In this document: piece by piece, positions 53,546-62,072 of the stretch
Position numbering within the stretch: position 1 is the stretch's first letter
Layout of the letters: each line of letters starts with the position of its first letter
Notes under the pieces: generated by a model
What the model was told of the DNA's origin: nothing
Database searches by the model: none
What the model saw: only the letters and a program-made list of their open reading frames with translations
From: Anabaena azotica FACHB-119
Lineage (GTDB): Bacteria > Cyanobacteriota > Cyanobacteriia > Cyanobacteriales > Nostocaceae
Length of the DNA stretch: 64,000 nt
Direction: 5' to 3'
Assembly: GCF_014697625.1 (NCBI RefSeq)
Contig: NZ_JACJSG010000013.1
Location: forward strand, 112,586-176,585
Made by a program: the position numbers and the translations under genes

Positions 53546-53560
53546 CTGTCAACTGACTAA
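53450..53560. repeat. Tandem repeats spanning the CPBP start and DUF3326 end
   Basis: GGGGAAAGGGGGAAGGGG-type repeats and AACTGATAACTG/AACTGTC heptamers. They supply the first codons of the CPBP gene and the last codons of the DUF3326 gene. Confidence 0.85.
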
Positions 53561-54572
53561 TACCTGCTTTATGGGCTACTATAAGACCTACTGCTTCTAA
53601 ATAAGATTTTACTTGTGTGAATTTAATATTTAACGCTTGGGGTGGGACTTGGATTTGAGTTTTATTTTCCTCGACGGTGATAATTTGACATTGCTTATTG
53701 CTTAAGCTGAGTAAGGCACTGCTACCGCAGGCTGTTGCTGGCATGATAATAGCATCTACTTGCTCTGCCCAGATATCGTTCGGCTGAGATTGAATTGATC
53801 CTTTCTCTAATATAAATTGTGGGGCGCGACTCAAGCCTACGAGTACGCTTGGTAAAAAAGTATAACCTAATTCTTCTGCCGCCGAACGGGGTGATAAATC
53901 TGGATGTGGGGGTTCTGGGGCGAAGGCGGGGGAATGGGCGCAAGGAATTTGGAAATTTCTGACTAGTAAATGGCTAATGACTGCTTCTGCGCCAGCTATG
54001 GGATCTACGCCTTTACCTTGGCGGTAGTTTTGGGCTGCTTCCTCATCTATATCATCGGGGAAACGGGCGACAACTGCGATCGCCTCTGCCCCTGTTTTGT
54101 TAATTAATGTTTCCGCTCCTCGTAATAAGCTGTCGGGGTTGCCAATTGTTCCCCAGCTTGCGCCTGATGGGGCTGTCCGCAATTCTACATTCAAGGGGGC
54201 ATCGGTAATTACATGATCTGTGATGGTTAAGCCTAATGTTGCCCGCGCTGCATCGGCGGCTTGGAGGTGGCGGAGTTTTAAATCTGGTTCGATTGCCTGA
54301 TCTAACAGTAAACCAATTTTGTTATTACGTACCGGACGCAATCCCCAGCATCCGGCGGCAAATTTGTCAAGCCCGTAGCCTTCCACATACAAGGCGTTGG
54401 GGATATTCCAGTATAGGCTAGCACCGTTGAGAACGTTGGGGTGGGTGATCAGGCGATCGCAAACCTGTGCTAATAATCTAGCTACGGGTATAGCATCACC
54501 TGCATACCCCCCAATCGCCGCACCAACGCCAGTTGGTACTATGAGGATGGCAGTGTAGGGACGTTGCATCAT
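53535..54572 (-). CDS. DUF3326 domain protein
   Basis: About 345 residues from one of two adjacent ATGs (54572 or 54569). MQRPYTAILIVPTGVGAAIGGYAGDAIP is the family's N-terminus, with PHPDLSPRSAAEELGYTFLP and the DAIIMPATACGSSALLSLS region later. The family is conserved in cyanobacteria and plants but has no assigned activity. The glycine-rich start and the late Cys region suggest a small-molecule enzyme, which is a guess. The C-terminal QLTVDS is encoded by heptamer repeats. A 21-codon upstream extension was rejected for lack of family support. Confidence 0.85.
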   Translation of the reverse strand: MMQRPYTAILIVPTGVGAAIGGYAGDAIPVARLLAQVCDRLITHPNVLNGASLYWNIPNALYVEGYGLDKFAAGCWGLRPVRNNKIGLLLDQAIEPDLKLRHLQAADAARATLGLTITDHVITDAPLNVELRTAPSGASWGTIGNPDSLLRGAETLINKTGAEAIAVVARFPDDIDEEAAQNYRQGKGVDPIAGAEAVISHLLVRNFQIPCAHSPAFAPEPPHPDLSPRSAAEELGYTFLPSVLVGLSRAPQFILEKGSIQSQPNDIWAEQVDAIIMPATACGSSALLSLSNKQCQIITVEENKTQIQVPPQALNIKFTQVKSYLEAVGLIVAHKAGISQLTVDS

Positions 54573-54649
54573 GAGTGCTGAGTTATGAGTAGATACAAGA
54601 CTATTTATTCTTGAATGTAGAGACGTTGCATGCAACGTCTCTACATAAT

Positions 54650-54832
54650 TTATTCAGCACTCCCCGTAGTTACCACAGCTTCCACAGTAGCCTTTTGCTG
54701 TTCATCATCGACAGCAGTAATTGCCCAACGCAGAGGTTCACCTTGCTTTTTCAATTCCGCTTCAATGGCTGCTTGTAATTCTGTGGGTGTTTCTTGGATG
54801 TCGATTTCTGCGCTAATAAAATGAGTTGTCAT
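54650..54832 (-). CDS. Small conserved-type hypothetical protein
   Basis: 60 residues from ATG 54832 (MTTHFISAEIDIQETPTELQ). The order is strand, helix, then a strand pair (LRWAITAVDDEQQKATVEAVV), giving a compact alpha/beta fold that looks like a real protein. It is 78 bases upstream of the DUF3326 gene on the same strand and may be co-transcribed with it. Family not recognised. Confidence 0.6.
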   Translation of the reverse strand: MTTHFISAEIDIQETPTELQAAIEAELKKQGEPLRWAITAVDDEQQKATVEAVVTTGSAE

Positions 54833-55107
54833 GGCTGGCAATCCGGTTGATTTGTAAAATATAGAATAACCGATTTCAGCCGTATGCCAATACTATTATG
54901 GATAATCAGCAGTCATATAGTTTTTTTTACCCCAGTCAGAAGCAAGAATAATTGAACGCAGATGCACGCAGATGCACGCAGATAAATTTATAATTCAGCA
55001 GATTAGGAAGCGTTATATATATTTTTTCTAAATTTATTGATTTAAGCGGTAACGGGTAATAGCTAATAGGTAATTATTTTTTACCATTACCAATTACCGC
55101 AATTATA
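54833..55107. other. Intergenic region
   Basis: ACGCAGATGC is repeated in tandem (54956-54981), as in the element inside the vapC remnant. GGTAATAGCTAATAGGTAATT sequence (55050-55070) is another dispersed repeat. No gene. Confidence 0.5.
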
Positions 55108-55425
55108 TTACTTCCCGAATTGCAATTGATAAACTGTGTCTTCTTTTTCTGTTTCAATTTTCAAATCAGAACGAGGATAAGCGACACAAAGTAAAGCGTA
55201 ACCTTGTTTTTGTAATTCTGGGCTAACCCCCATACCATCGGTTTGATCTACAGTGCCGCCGTTAATAATTTGAGCAGCACAAGTTGTACAAACGCCAGCG
55301 TGGCAAGAACTAGGCAATTCTAGCCCTAGCTCATCGGCAACTGATAAGATGGTTTTATCTTCAGGGACTTGTAAAGTGTGGGTTTTACCTTGGTGCAGAA
55401 TTTCAACGGTGTATGTTTTAGACAT
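55108..55425 (-). CDS. Plant-type [2Fe-2S] ferredoxin
   Basis: 105 residues from ATG 55425. The cluster cysteines are C41, C46 and C49 in SSCHAGVCTTCA and C80 in ALLCVAYPRSD, the exact plant-type spacing. It carries electrons in the cytoplasm. The sequence differs from the main PetF1 and from heterocyst FdxH (for example HAGVCTT instead of RAGACST), so it is one of the minor ferredoxins; the partner is unknown. Divergent from acnB. Confidence 0.93.
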   Translation of the reverse strand: MSKTYTVEILHQGKTHTLQVPEDKTILSVADELGLELPSSCHAGVCTTCAAQIINGGTVDQTDGMGVSPELQKQGYALLCVAYPRSDLKIETEKEDTVYQLQFGK

Positions 55426-55708
55426 ATACAAAATCTGAGTGAAGCAAATGGCAAATAAAATATCTTATCTTATAAATAGGTAGTCAATCAAATCGAGTCA
55501 GGGCAACATAGGAATTATTAGCAAATAGCTATAACTCCAAAAGTAGCTATACAGTGATAATTATAAGTCCCTGCCAGACAAAAAAATCAAAAAAGGAATC
55601 TCACTTTGTATTAGTTCTGCTACGGAAGACTGATCAGGTGGTATTCTTCTGCGACGTAGACAGTGATTATAAAATTTGACGAAGGTTAAACCAATCTTGG
55701 AGTACACA

Positions 55709-58339
55709 ATGCTGGAATCATACCGTCAACACGTTGCTGAAAGAGCAGCACTAGGGATTCCTCCCTTACCGTTGGATGCAAAACAAACTTCAGAATTATG
55801 TGAATTACTGAAGAATCCACCTAAAGGGGAAGAAGATACATTATTACATTTATTGCGCGATCGCATATCCCCTGGTGTTGATCCTGCGGCTTATGTCAAA
55901 GCTGGGTTTCTTACCGCCATTGCCAAAAAGGAAGTAAAAAGTCCCATCATCTCACCCATACAGGCGGTGCAGTTGTTAGGAACAATGGTAGGCGGTTATA
56001 ACGTCCAATCTTTAATTGAGTTGCTGCAATTTCCCACCGTATCTGTTTCTGACTCTTCCGAAACACCCTTGGTAATGGGTGGAGAAGGAAAAGAACCAAT
56101 AGCCGCCCACGCCGCCGCCGCCCTCAGCAAAACCTTGTTGGTGTATGATGCTTTCCACGATATTTTGGAATTGGCAAAAACCAACCCCTACGCCAAACGG
56201 GTTATAGACTCCTGGGCAGAGGCGGAATGGTTTACATCTCGCCCCCAACTACCAGAATATATTAACGTCACCGTCTTTAAAGTGCCTGGGGAAACCAACA
56301 CCGATGATTTATCTCCCGCCACCCACGCCACCACCCGCCCAGATATTCCTCTACACGCCTTAGCGATGTTAGAATCAAGGCAACCGGGTAGTTTGGAAAC
56401 TATTGCTGAGTTGAAGAAGAAAGGACATCCGGTAGCTTATGTGGGGGATGTTGTCGGGACTGGTTCTTCGCGGAAATCAGCGATTAACTCAGTGTTGTGG
56501 CATACAGGGGAAGATATACCTTATGTTCCCAACAAACGCGCTGGGGGGTATATTTTAGGTGGTGCGATCGCGCCCATCTTTTTCAACACAGCCGAAGATG
56601 CTGGTGCTTTGCCCATCCAGTGCGATGTCACCAAACTAGAAACCGGTATGGTAATTACCATCTATCCCTACAAAGGCACAATTACCAACGAAGCCGGCGA
56701 AGTCATTTCTACCTTCACCCTCAAACCAGACACTATCCTCGATGAAGTCCGCGCCGGTGGACGTATTCCCCTACTTATCGGGCGTACCCTCACCGACAAA
56801 ACCCGCCAAGCCCTTGGTTTACCACCCAGCACCGTCTTCATCCGTCCCCAACAACCAAAAGACACAGGTAAAGGCTACACCCTCGCCCAAAAAATGGTCG
56901 GTAAAGCTTGCGGTTTACCCGGTGTCCGTCCCGGTACATCCTGCGAACCCATCATGACAACCGTTGGTTCCCAAGATACCACCGGCCCCATGACCCGCGA
57001 CGAACTCAAAGAACTCGCTTGTTTGGGTTTCAGTGCTGACTTAGTAATGCAAAGCTTCTGTCACACCGCCGCCTACCCCAAACCAGTAGATATCAAAACC
57101 CACCACGAACTCCCCGACTTTTTTGCCTCCCGTGGCGGTGTAGCCTTGCGTCCAGGTGATGGTATTATTCACTCTTGGCTCAACCGGATGCTATTACCCG
57201 ATACCGTAGGTACTGGCGGCGACTCCCATACCCGCTTCCCCTTGGGAATTTCCTTCCCCGCCGGTTCCGGGTTAGTAGCCTTCGCGGGTGCGTTGGGTGT
57301 CATGCCCTTGGATATGCCAGAATCAGTTTTGGTAAAATTCACAGGAGAATTGCAACCAGGAATTACCCTACGGGATATTGTCAACGCAATTCCTTACGTC
57401 GCCATTCAACAAGGCTTGCTGACAGTAGAGAAGGAGAACAAAAAAAATATCTTCTCAGGACGCATCATGGAAATTGAAGGCTTACCAGACTTGAAAGTTG
57501 AACAAGCCTTTGAACTTACCGACGCAACCGCCGAACGTTCCTGTGCAGGTTCCACCATTAAGCTGAGTGTCGAGACAGTAGCCGAATATCTGCGTTCCAA
57601 CGTCGCCCTACTCAAGAACATGATTGCACGGGGTTATCAAGACTCCCGTACTATCTTGCGCCGTATCGCCCAAATGGAAGCATGGTTAGCCAACCCCGTA
57701 TTATTAGAAGCCGATGCGGATGCGGAGTATGCAGCAATAATTGAGATTGATTTAAACGAAATCAAAGAACCAATTGTGGCTGCTCCCAATGACCCCGATA
57801 ATGTTAAATTATTATCGGCAGTTGCTAATGACCCAGTACAAGAAGTATTTGTCGGTTCTTGTATGACAAATATCGGTCATTATCGAGCCACAGCGAAAGT
57901 TTTGGAAGGTGCAGGTGCAGTCAAAACTCGCCTGTGGATAGCACCACCCACCCGCATGGATGAACACCAATTAAAAGAAGAAGGTGTGTATGGCGTGTTT
58001 GGTGCGGCTGGCGCGAGAACAGAAATGCCTGGATGCAGCTTATGTATGGGAAATCAGGCGCGAGTAGCCGATGGCACAACTGTATTTTCCACCTCCACCC
58101 GCAACTTCAACAACCGTATGGGTAAAGGTGCGCGAGTGTATTTAGGTTCCGCCGAATTAGCCGCCGTTTGTGCCTTGTTAGGACGCATCCCCACAGTACA
58201 GGAATACCTTGATATTGTGGCGAATAAGATTCATCCTTTTGCTGAGAATTTGTATCGGTATTTAAACTTTGATCAAATTGTCGGTTTTGAGGATGAAGGG
58301 CGGGTGATTTCTCAAGAGGAGCAAGCTTTGTTGTTATAG
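55709..58339 (+). CDS. acnB: Aconitate hydratase B
   Basis: Interconverts citrate and isocitrate; also acts on 2-methylisocitrate in some bacteria. 876 residues from ATG 55709, with GGAG seven bases upstream (an earlier in-frame start at 55676 is not supported). AcnB order of domains: the N-terminal HEAT-like region ([20 protein letters not shown]), the swivel domain ([17 protein letters not shown]), then the [4Fe-4S] domains with cysteines in [23 protein letters not shown] and [17 protein letters not shown]. It is the only aconitase type usual in cyanobacteria. Its 3' end and terminator are duplicated at 60822. Confidence 0.96.
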   Translation: MLESYRQHVAERAALGIPPLPLDAKQTSELCELLKNPPKGEEDTLLHLLRDRISPGVDPAAYVKAGFLTAIAKKEVKSPIISPIQAVQLLGTMVGGYNVQSLIELLQFPTVSVSDSSETPLVMGGEGKEPIAAHAAAALSKTLLVYDAFHDILELAKTNPYAKRVIDSWAEAEWFTSRPQLPEYINVTVFKVPGETNTDDLSPATHATTRPDIPLHALAMLESRQPGSLETIAELKKKGHPVAYVGDVVGTGSSRKSAINSVLWHTGEDIPYVPNKRAGGYILGGAIAPIFFNTAEDAGALPIQCDVTKLETGMVITIYPYKGTITNEAGEVISTFTLKPDTILDEVRAGGRIPLLIGRTLTDKTRQALGLPPSTVFIRPQQPKDTGKGYTLAQKMVGKACGLPGVRPGTSCEPIMTTVGSQDTTGPMTRDELKELACLGFSADLVMQSFCHTAAYPKPVDIKTHHELPDFFASRGGVALRPGDGIIHSWLNRMLLPDTVGTGGDSHTRFPLGISFPAGSGLVAFAGALGVMPLDMPESVLVKFTGELQPGITLRDIVNAIPYVAIQQGLLTVEKENKKNIFSGRIMEIEGLPDLKVEQAFELTDATAERSCAGSTIKLSVETVAEYLRSNVALLKNMIARGYQDSRTILRRIAQMEAWLANPVLLEADADAEYAAIIEIDLNEIKEPIVAAPNDPDNVKLLSAVANDPVQEVFVGSCMTNIGHYRATAKVLEGAGAVKTRLWIAPPTRMDEHQLKEEGVYGVFGAAGARTEMPGCSLCMGNQARVADGTTVFSTSTRNFNNRMGKGARVYLGSAELAAVCALLGRIPTVQEYLDIVANKIHPFAENLYRYLNFDQIVGFEDEGRVISQEEQALLL

Positions 58340-58348
58340 TTTAACTAG

Positions 58349-58375
58349 GGTGAGCTTTTTAGCTCACCTTTTATA
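58349..58375 (+). terminator. acnB terminator
   Basis: GGTGAGCT and AGCTCACC form an 8-bp stem with a TTTT loop, followed by TTTTATA, ten bases after the acnB stop. A diverged copy is at 60875-60900. Confidence 0.85.
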
Positions 58376-58423
58376 TACGACATTTAACATAATGTATTTA
58401 TAGAAAATAAAGGTCAGTAATTT

Positions 58424-59602
58424 ATGAGACTTGACATAGTAAAATACATATACAATCAAGGTTGGACTAGTCAATGGGAAATAGAAGAATTTCGATTAAA
58501 TACAATTAATTTAATTGTTGGTAAAAACGCTAGTGGAAAGACAAAAATTGTCCGAACAATATATCGCATTTCCCAATTATTATCAGAAAGTGGCACTCTT
58601 AAAGCTAATTCTAGAAAAGACGAATGGCATTTATACTTTGACATTGATAATGCTCAAGAAAAAACAGAATATATATTGAAATTAGAAAAAGGTTTTGTAA
58701 TTGAAGAAAAATTAGTCATAGGCGAAAAGACTCTTTTAGAGCGAAATCAATCAGGTGAAGGTAAAATATTTGCTCAAGAACTCGGTCAAGAAATGCGTTT
58801 CCAAGCTCCTCCAACGGAACTTGCTGTTGTCAAACGCAGAGACTCAATTCAACATCCTTTTCTGGAAAAAATTTATCAATGGTCAAATTCACTAAGATTT
58901 TATGAATTTGGTACAGAATTAGGAAAAGATACATTAATTAAAATTCTACCAACAACAGAATTAATAAAAAATGAAACTGATTTTAAAGATTCTGATTATG
59001 TTGTAGGTATTTTTGTTATTGGACAGAAAGAATTCGATCAAGAGTTTACGCAAGCAATTATTAAAGATATGAAGAGAATTGGGTACAATATATCAGATAT
59101 AAATTTAAAAATACCATCATTTTTAAATTCTGATATTTCTTTGTCTGATAATTCAGAAAATTTACCACAGTTTCTATATGTTAAAGAGGATGAATTATCT
59201 TCTGTAACAGAACAGTCCGAAATGTCACAAGGAATGTTTAGAGCATTATCATTATTTATTCAAATCAACTATTGTTTAATGTCTAGTCAACCAAGCTGTA
59301 TTGTCATTGATGATATTGGAGAAGGATTAGACTATCAACGCTCATCTTCGATAATTCAGGTTTTAATAGAAAAAGCAGCAAAAGGCTCTGTTCAACTTAT
59401 TATGACTACTAATGATGAATTTATTATGAACGGTGTTCCTCTCGAATATTGGTCAGTAATTGAGAGAAAACCGGGTAGTGTAAAGCTACATAATAAATTC
59501 AATGATTCAGAAAAAATAGAAGAGTTTAAATTTATTGGTTTAAATAATTTTGACTTTTTTACAAGTCAGTTTTATTTACAAGATATAGAAACAATACAAT
59601 AA
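58424..59602 (+). CDS. AAA/ABC-type ATPase of a two-gene ATPase-Toprim module
   Basis: 392 residues resembling AAA15/OLD-type ATPases. Walker A is NLIVGKNASGKTKIVRTIY (about 28-46), the ABC-like signature EMSQGMFRALSLF is near 268, Walker B is SCIVIDDIGEGLDY, and the late H-loop position carries LIMTTNDEFIMNG. The rest is an AT-rich, Lys/Glu-rich insertion typical of this group. Together with the Toprim-like gene 24 bases downstream it resembles two-component anti-phage pairs such as PARIS (AriA/AriB) or RloA/RloB-type modules, but a specific type cannot be fixed. It lies between the two copies of the acnB 3' end. Base composition is clearly AT-richer than acnB. Confidence 0.8.
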   Translation: MRLDIVKYIYNQGWTSQWEIEEFRLNTINLIVGKNASGKTKIVRTIYRISQLLSESGTLKANSRKDEWHLYFDIDNAQEKTEYILKLEKGFVIEEKLVIGEKTLLERNQSGEGKIFAQELGQEMRFQAPPTELAVVKRRDSIQHPFLEKIYQWSNSLRFYEFGTELGKDTLIKILPTTELIKNETDFKDSDYVVGIFVIGQKEFDQEFTQAIIKDMKRIGYNISDINLKIPSFLNSDISLSDNSENLPQFLYVKEDELSSVTEQSEMSQGMFRALSLFIQINYCLMSSQPSCIVIDDIGEGLDYQRSSSIIQVLIEKAAKGSVQLIMTTNDEFIMNGVPLEYWSVIERKPGSVKLHNKFNDSEKIEEFKFIGLNNFDFFTSQFYLQDIETIQ

Positions 59603-59626
59603 TTAAACTGCATAAAAACTAAAAGA

Positions 59627-60337
59627 ATGCAACATCCCAAAAAGCTGGCTATTTTTGTGGAAGGTCAGACAGAGCAAATATTTGTTGAAAAACTATTACT
59701 AGAAATTGTCGGATACAAGCAAATTAGCATTGAAATTAGAAAATTTTCAGGTGGTAAATCAAATCGTAAAACTGAAACCGTAAAACTGGGTAGTCCTGAT
59801 AGTAATTATTATGTTCTCTTGTACGATTGCGGTAGTTACTCTCATGTATTATCTGACATTAGGAAACAATATATTAGTTTAAATAATAATGGATATTCAA
59901 AAATTATAGGATTGAGAGATTTAGAACAAACACTACTTACGGAAATTAGTAAGTTGGAAAAGAGTATTCAATCTAACTTAAAGCCACTTACACAAGGTGG
60001 TATCCCAGTGTCAGTATGTTTAGCCGTTAAGGAGATAGAAGCATGGTTTTTATCTGAATGGAATCATTTCTTGAAAATAGATTCTTCTCTAACTCTACAA
60101 TTCATCGAGCAAAACTGTGGTTTTAATCCACAATTGGTAGATGTTGAGCAAAGATTAGACCCTTCTGAAGATTTAAACTTTATTTATAATTTAGTAAATA
60201 AGACATATAGCAAGAATGCTAATGATGTACAAGATATAGTCAATAATCTTGATTATGAATTTATATATCTTGATTTAGTTAATACTGTTAAATATCTCGG
60301 ATATTTTATTAAAGAAATTGATAAGTTTTTAATATAA
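59627..60337 (+). CDS. Toprim-like (DUF4276-type) protein paired with the ATPase
   Basis: 236 residues. KLAIFVEGQTEQIFVEKLLLEI at the N-terminus is the Toprim-like glutamate motif. YVLLYDCGSYSHV and KIIGLRDLEQTL supply later acidic residues, and VCLAVKEIEAWFLSEW matches the (H/K)ExEAW/L motif of DUF4276. Toprim partners of such ATPases are nucleases or RNases that act on infection; this is by analogy with PARIS and OLD systems. Start ATG 59627, 24 bases after the ATPase stop, same operon. The C-terminal half is AT-rich with no known motif. Confidence 0.75.
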   Translation: MQHPKKLAIFVEGQTEQIFVEKLLLEIVGYKQISIEIRKFSGGKSNRKTETVKLGSPDSNYYVLLYDCGSYSHVLSDIRKQYISLNNNGYSKIIGLRDLEQTLLTEISKLEKSIQSNLKPLTQGGIPVSVCLAVKEIEAWFLSEWNHFLKIDSSLTLQFIEQNCGFNPQLVDVEQRLDPSEDLNFIYNLVNKTYSKNANDVQDIVNNLDYEFIYLDLVNTVKYLGYFIKEIDKFLI

Positions 60338-60461
60338 TATAAATTTATAACCGTGAAACGGTTTACAATGAGTTTTTTCAACAAGTCGCTATTAAATTTA
60401 TTTTAGTAACTTATCATGTATCACTATTAATTGTTAATTTAGAACAAGAGGAGGTTTTGCA

Positions 60462-60803
60462 ATGGATAGATTGACACACTATCAAAATCTCATCAAGCAA
60501 ATTCTCACAGAGTACCAAAAAATATCTGCACAAATTCCTGATATTGATATTGATGAGGAGCTAATTTTTGATGATGAAAGAAGCCAATATCTTTGGTTTA
60601 ATATTGGTTGGAAACAAGGCAAGAGAGTTAAAGGTATTTCTGTTTATACCCGGATTAAAAATGAGAATATTTATATAGAAGAAGATTGGACTGAGGAAGG
60701 AATTGCAACTGAGTTAATGCGCTTAGGTGTTCCGGCTAGTGATATTGTATTGGCATTCCAGCCGCCAGAGGTGAGGCAATATACTGAGTTTGCAACTGCT
60801 TGA
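60462..60803 (+). CDS. XisI-family protein
   Basis: 113 residues, full length: MDRLTHYQNLIKQILTEYQK at the start, DDERSQYLWFNIGWKQGKRV in the centre, and [20 protein letters not shown] at the end. AGGAGG lies seven bases before the ATG. No xisH is adjacent. It follows the ATPase-Toprim pair inside the block bounded by acnB 3'-end copies. A decayed copy lies about 900 bases downstream (61418-61659). Confidence 0.9.
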   Translation: MDRLTHYQNLIKQILTEYQKISAQIPDIDIDEELIFDDERSQYLWFNIGWKQGKRVKGISVYTRIKNENIYIEEDWTEEGIATELMRLGVPASDIVLAFQPPEVRQYTEFATA

Positions 60804-60821
60804 AAATATTTCTCTTGCAAT

Positions 60822-60905
60822 GAAAAACGGGTGATTTCTAGAGAAAAGCAAGCTTTGTTGGTATAGTTTAACTAGGGTGAGTCTTGATGGCTCACCCTAA
60901 TATAT
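60822..60905 (+). repeat. Duplicated 3' end and terminator of acnB
   Basis: CGGGTGATTTCT, AGCAAGCTTTGTTG and TATAGTTTAACTAGGGTGAG occur in the same order and spacing as at 58301-58353, spanning the last codons, stop and terminator stem of acnB with about a dozen differences. It forms a direct repeat with the intact acnB end and is unlinked to any coding frame here. Confidence 0.88.
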
Positions 60906-60923
60906 TTAAAGAGAATCAAGTAT

Positions 60924-61172
60924 GTGCAGTACCAAATAGAATTTAAGCCCAAAGCAATTAAAGATTTAGAGAAATTTCCTGTAGATATCAGAGAACGCAT
61001 TATCAGTAAAATTGAAGCGATGCAAGATGACTTACAGGGAGATGTCAAACGCTTAACCAACTTTACGCCAGAATATCGTTTGAGAGTAGGTGATTATCGA
61101 GTTTTGTTTGAATTAGAAGAACAGACTATCATGATATATAGGGTGAAGCATCGCAGTAAAGCTTATGAGTAA
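60924..61172 (+). CDS. RelE/ParE-type toxin
   Basis: 82 residues. YQIEFKPKAIKDLEKFPVDI, the central QGDVKRLTNFTPEYRLRVGDYRVLF and the final IMIYRVKHRSKAYE match the RelE subgroup in which the R-x-G-x-Y-R-V core and the terminal KHRxxAY are conserved. RelE-like toxins cut mRNA at the ribosome; ParE-like ones hit gyrase, and sequence alone does not decide here. The start is GTG 60924. The antitoxin gene follows 14 bases downstream (toxin first, the less common order). Confidence 0.9.
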   Translation: MQYQIEFKPKAIKDLEKFPVDIRERIISKIEAMQDDLQGDVKRLTNFTPEYRLRVGDYRVLFELEEQTIMIYRVKHRSKAYE

Positions 61173-61186
61173 AAGGAGTTTTAAAA

Positions 61187-61384
61187 ATGATTGAATTACA
61201 TCCTGAGTTTTTAACAAAAAATGGTCAAAAGCAATTTGCTATTTTACCTTATGAGGAGTTTTTAAAAGTTCAGGAATTGTTAGAAGATTTGGAAGATTTA
61301 CAGGATTTAAGAAATGCAAAAACAGAAGAAAAAGATAGTGATTCGGTATCTTTAATCGAAGTAAAAAAAATGTTATTATCCTAA
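61187..61384 (+). CDS. Antitoxin partner of the RelE/ParE toxin (Phd/YefM-like)
   Basis: 65 residues: MIELHPEFLTKNGQKQFAIL then PYEEFLKVQELLEDLEDLQD. The opening strand followed by YEEFLKVQELLED is the Phd/YefM N-terminal dimerisation pattern. The acidic, probably flexible C-terminus would block the toxin. AGGAG precedes the ATG. Together with the upstream toxin it forms a complete type II pair. Confidence 0.85.
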   Translation: MIELHPEFLTKNGQKQFAILPYEEFLKVQELLEDLEDLQDLRNAKTEEKDSDSVSLIEVKKMLLS

Positions 61385-61417
61385 ATTTGCTAATTAGGCT
61401 GAGTGGTAATTTCTCAC

Positions 61418-61659
61418 TTTACTTTGATGATGAAAGAAACCAAAATTTATGCTTTAATATTGGTTAGTAACAAGGAAAGAGAGTTAAAGTTGTTTCTGCT
61501 TATACCCGGATTAAAAATGAGAAGATTTATATAGAAGAAGATTGAACTGAGGAAGGAATCGCAACTGAGTTAATGCGCTCAGGTGTTCCGGCTAGTGATA
61601 TTGTGCTGGCTTTTCAGCCGCCAGATGTCAGGCAATATACTGAGTTTGCCACAGCTTGA
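61418..61659 (+). pseudogene. xisI-like pseudogene
   Basis: The sequence follows the 3' two-thirds of the xisI gene at 60462: ATGATGAAAGAAACCAAAAT, TTTAATATTGGTTAG where the intact gene has TTGGTTGG, GAAGAAGATTGAACTGAGG where the intact gene has GATTGG, and CAGCCGCCAGATGTCAGGC near the end. Two tryptophan codons have become stops and the 5' end is missing. Confidence 0.88.
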
Positions 61660-61718
61660 AAATATTCCTATTGCGGCTGTAAATGTAATGTAATAATTAT
61701 CCTGGGGCATGATTAATA

Positions 61719-62057
61719 ATGACTCAACCCAATTTAATTAATCAATCTGATGTCAGTCAGGTTAGTGAAGAAAGTTGTCTGATAGAAATATTAGAAGAGA
61801 TTCAAGAAACACCGCAAGAACACTGGTCAAATTTGCTGGAAATTATCAGGGTTTTTCGGAAAAGTGTAACTAGTAGACGAGAATTGTTAACTCATCTTCA
61901 ACAAGAAAATTTAGATAGACAAAATCAAGAGATTTTAAATCAACAACATCAAGCACTTCAAGAATTAACCAGAGAGTGGTTAGAAGAAGGTGATGAACAA
62001 GAGCAAACGGAAACTTGGGAATCTTTAACTCAAGGAATCGATGATAATCCTTTTTAA
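61719..62057 (+). CDS. Hypothetical protein, possibly antitoxin-like
   Basis: 112 residues, acidic and glutamine-rich. ILEEIQETPQEHWSNLLEII is followed by a long helix (QQENLDRQNQEILNQQHQAL) and a tail QTETWESLTQGIDDNPF. The PQEHWSNLLEIIRVFR segment resembles small cyanobacterial proteins found beside toxin genes, but no toxin gene is adjacent here. It is convergent with the DUF262 gene, fifteen bases apart. Confidence 0.6.
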   Translation: MTQPNLINQSDVSQVSEESCLIEILEEIQETPQEHWSNLLEIIRVFRKSVTSRRELLTHLQQENLDRQNQEILNQQHQALQELTREWLEEGDEQEQTETWESLTQGIDDNPF

Positions 62058-62072
62058 ACTTGGCATCGATTA

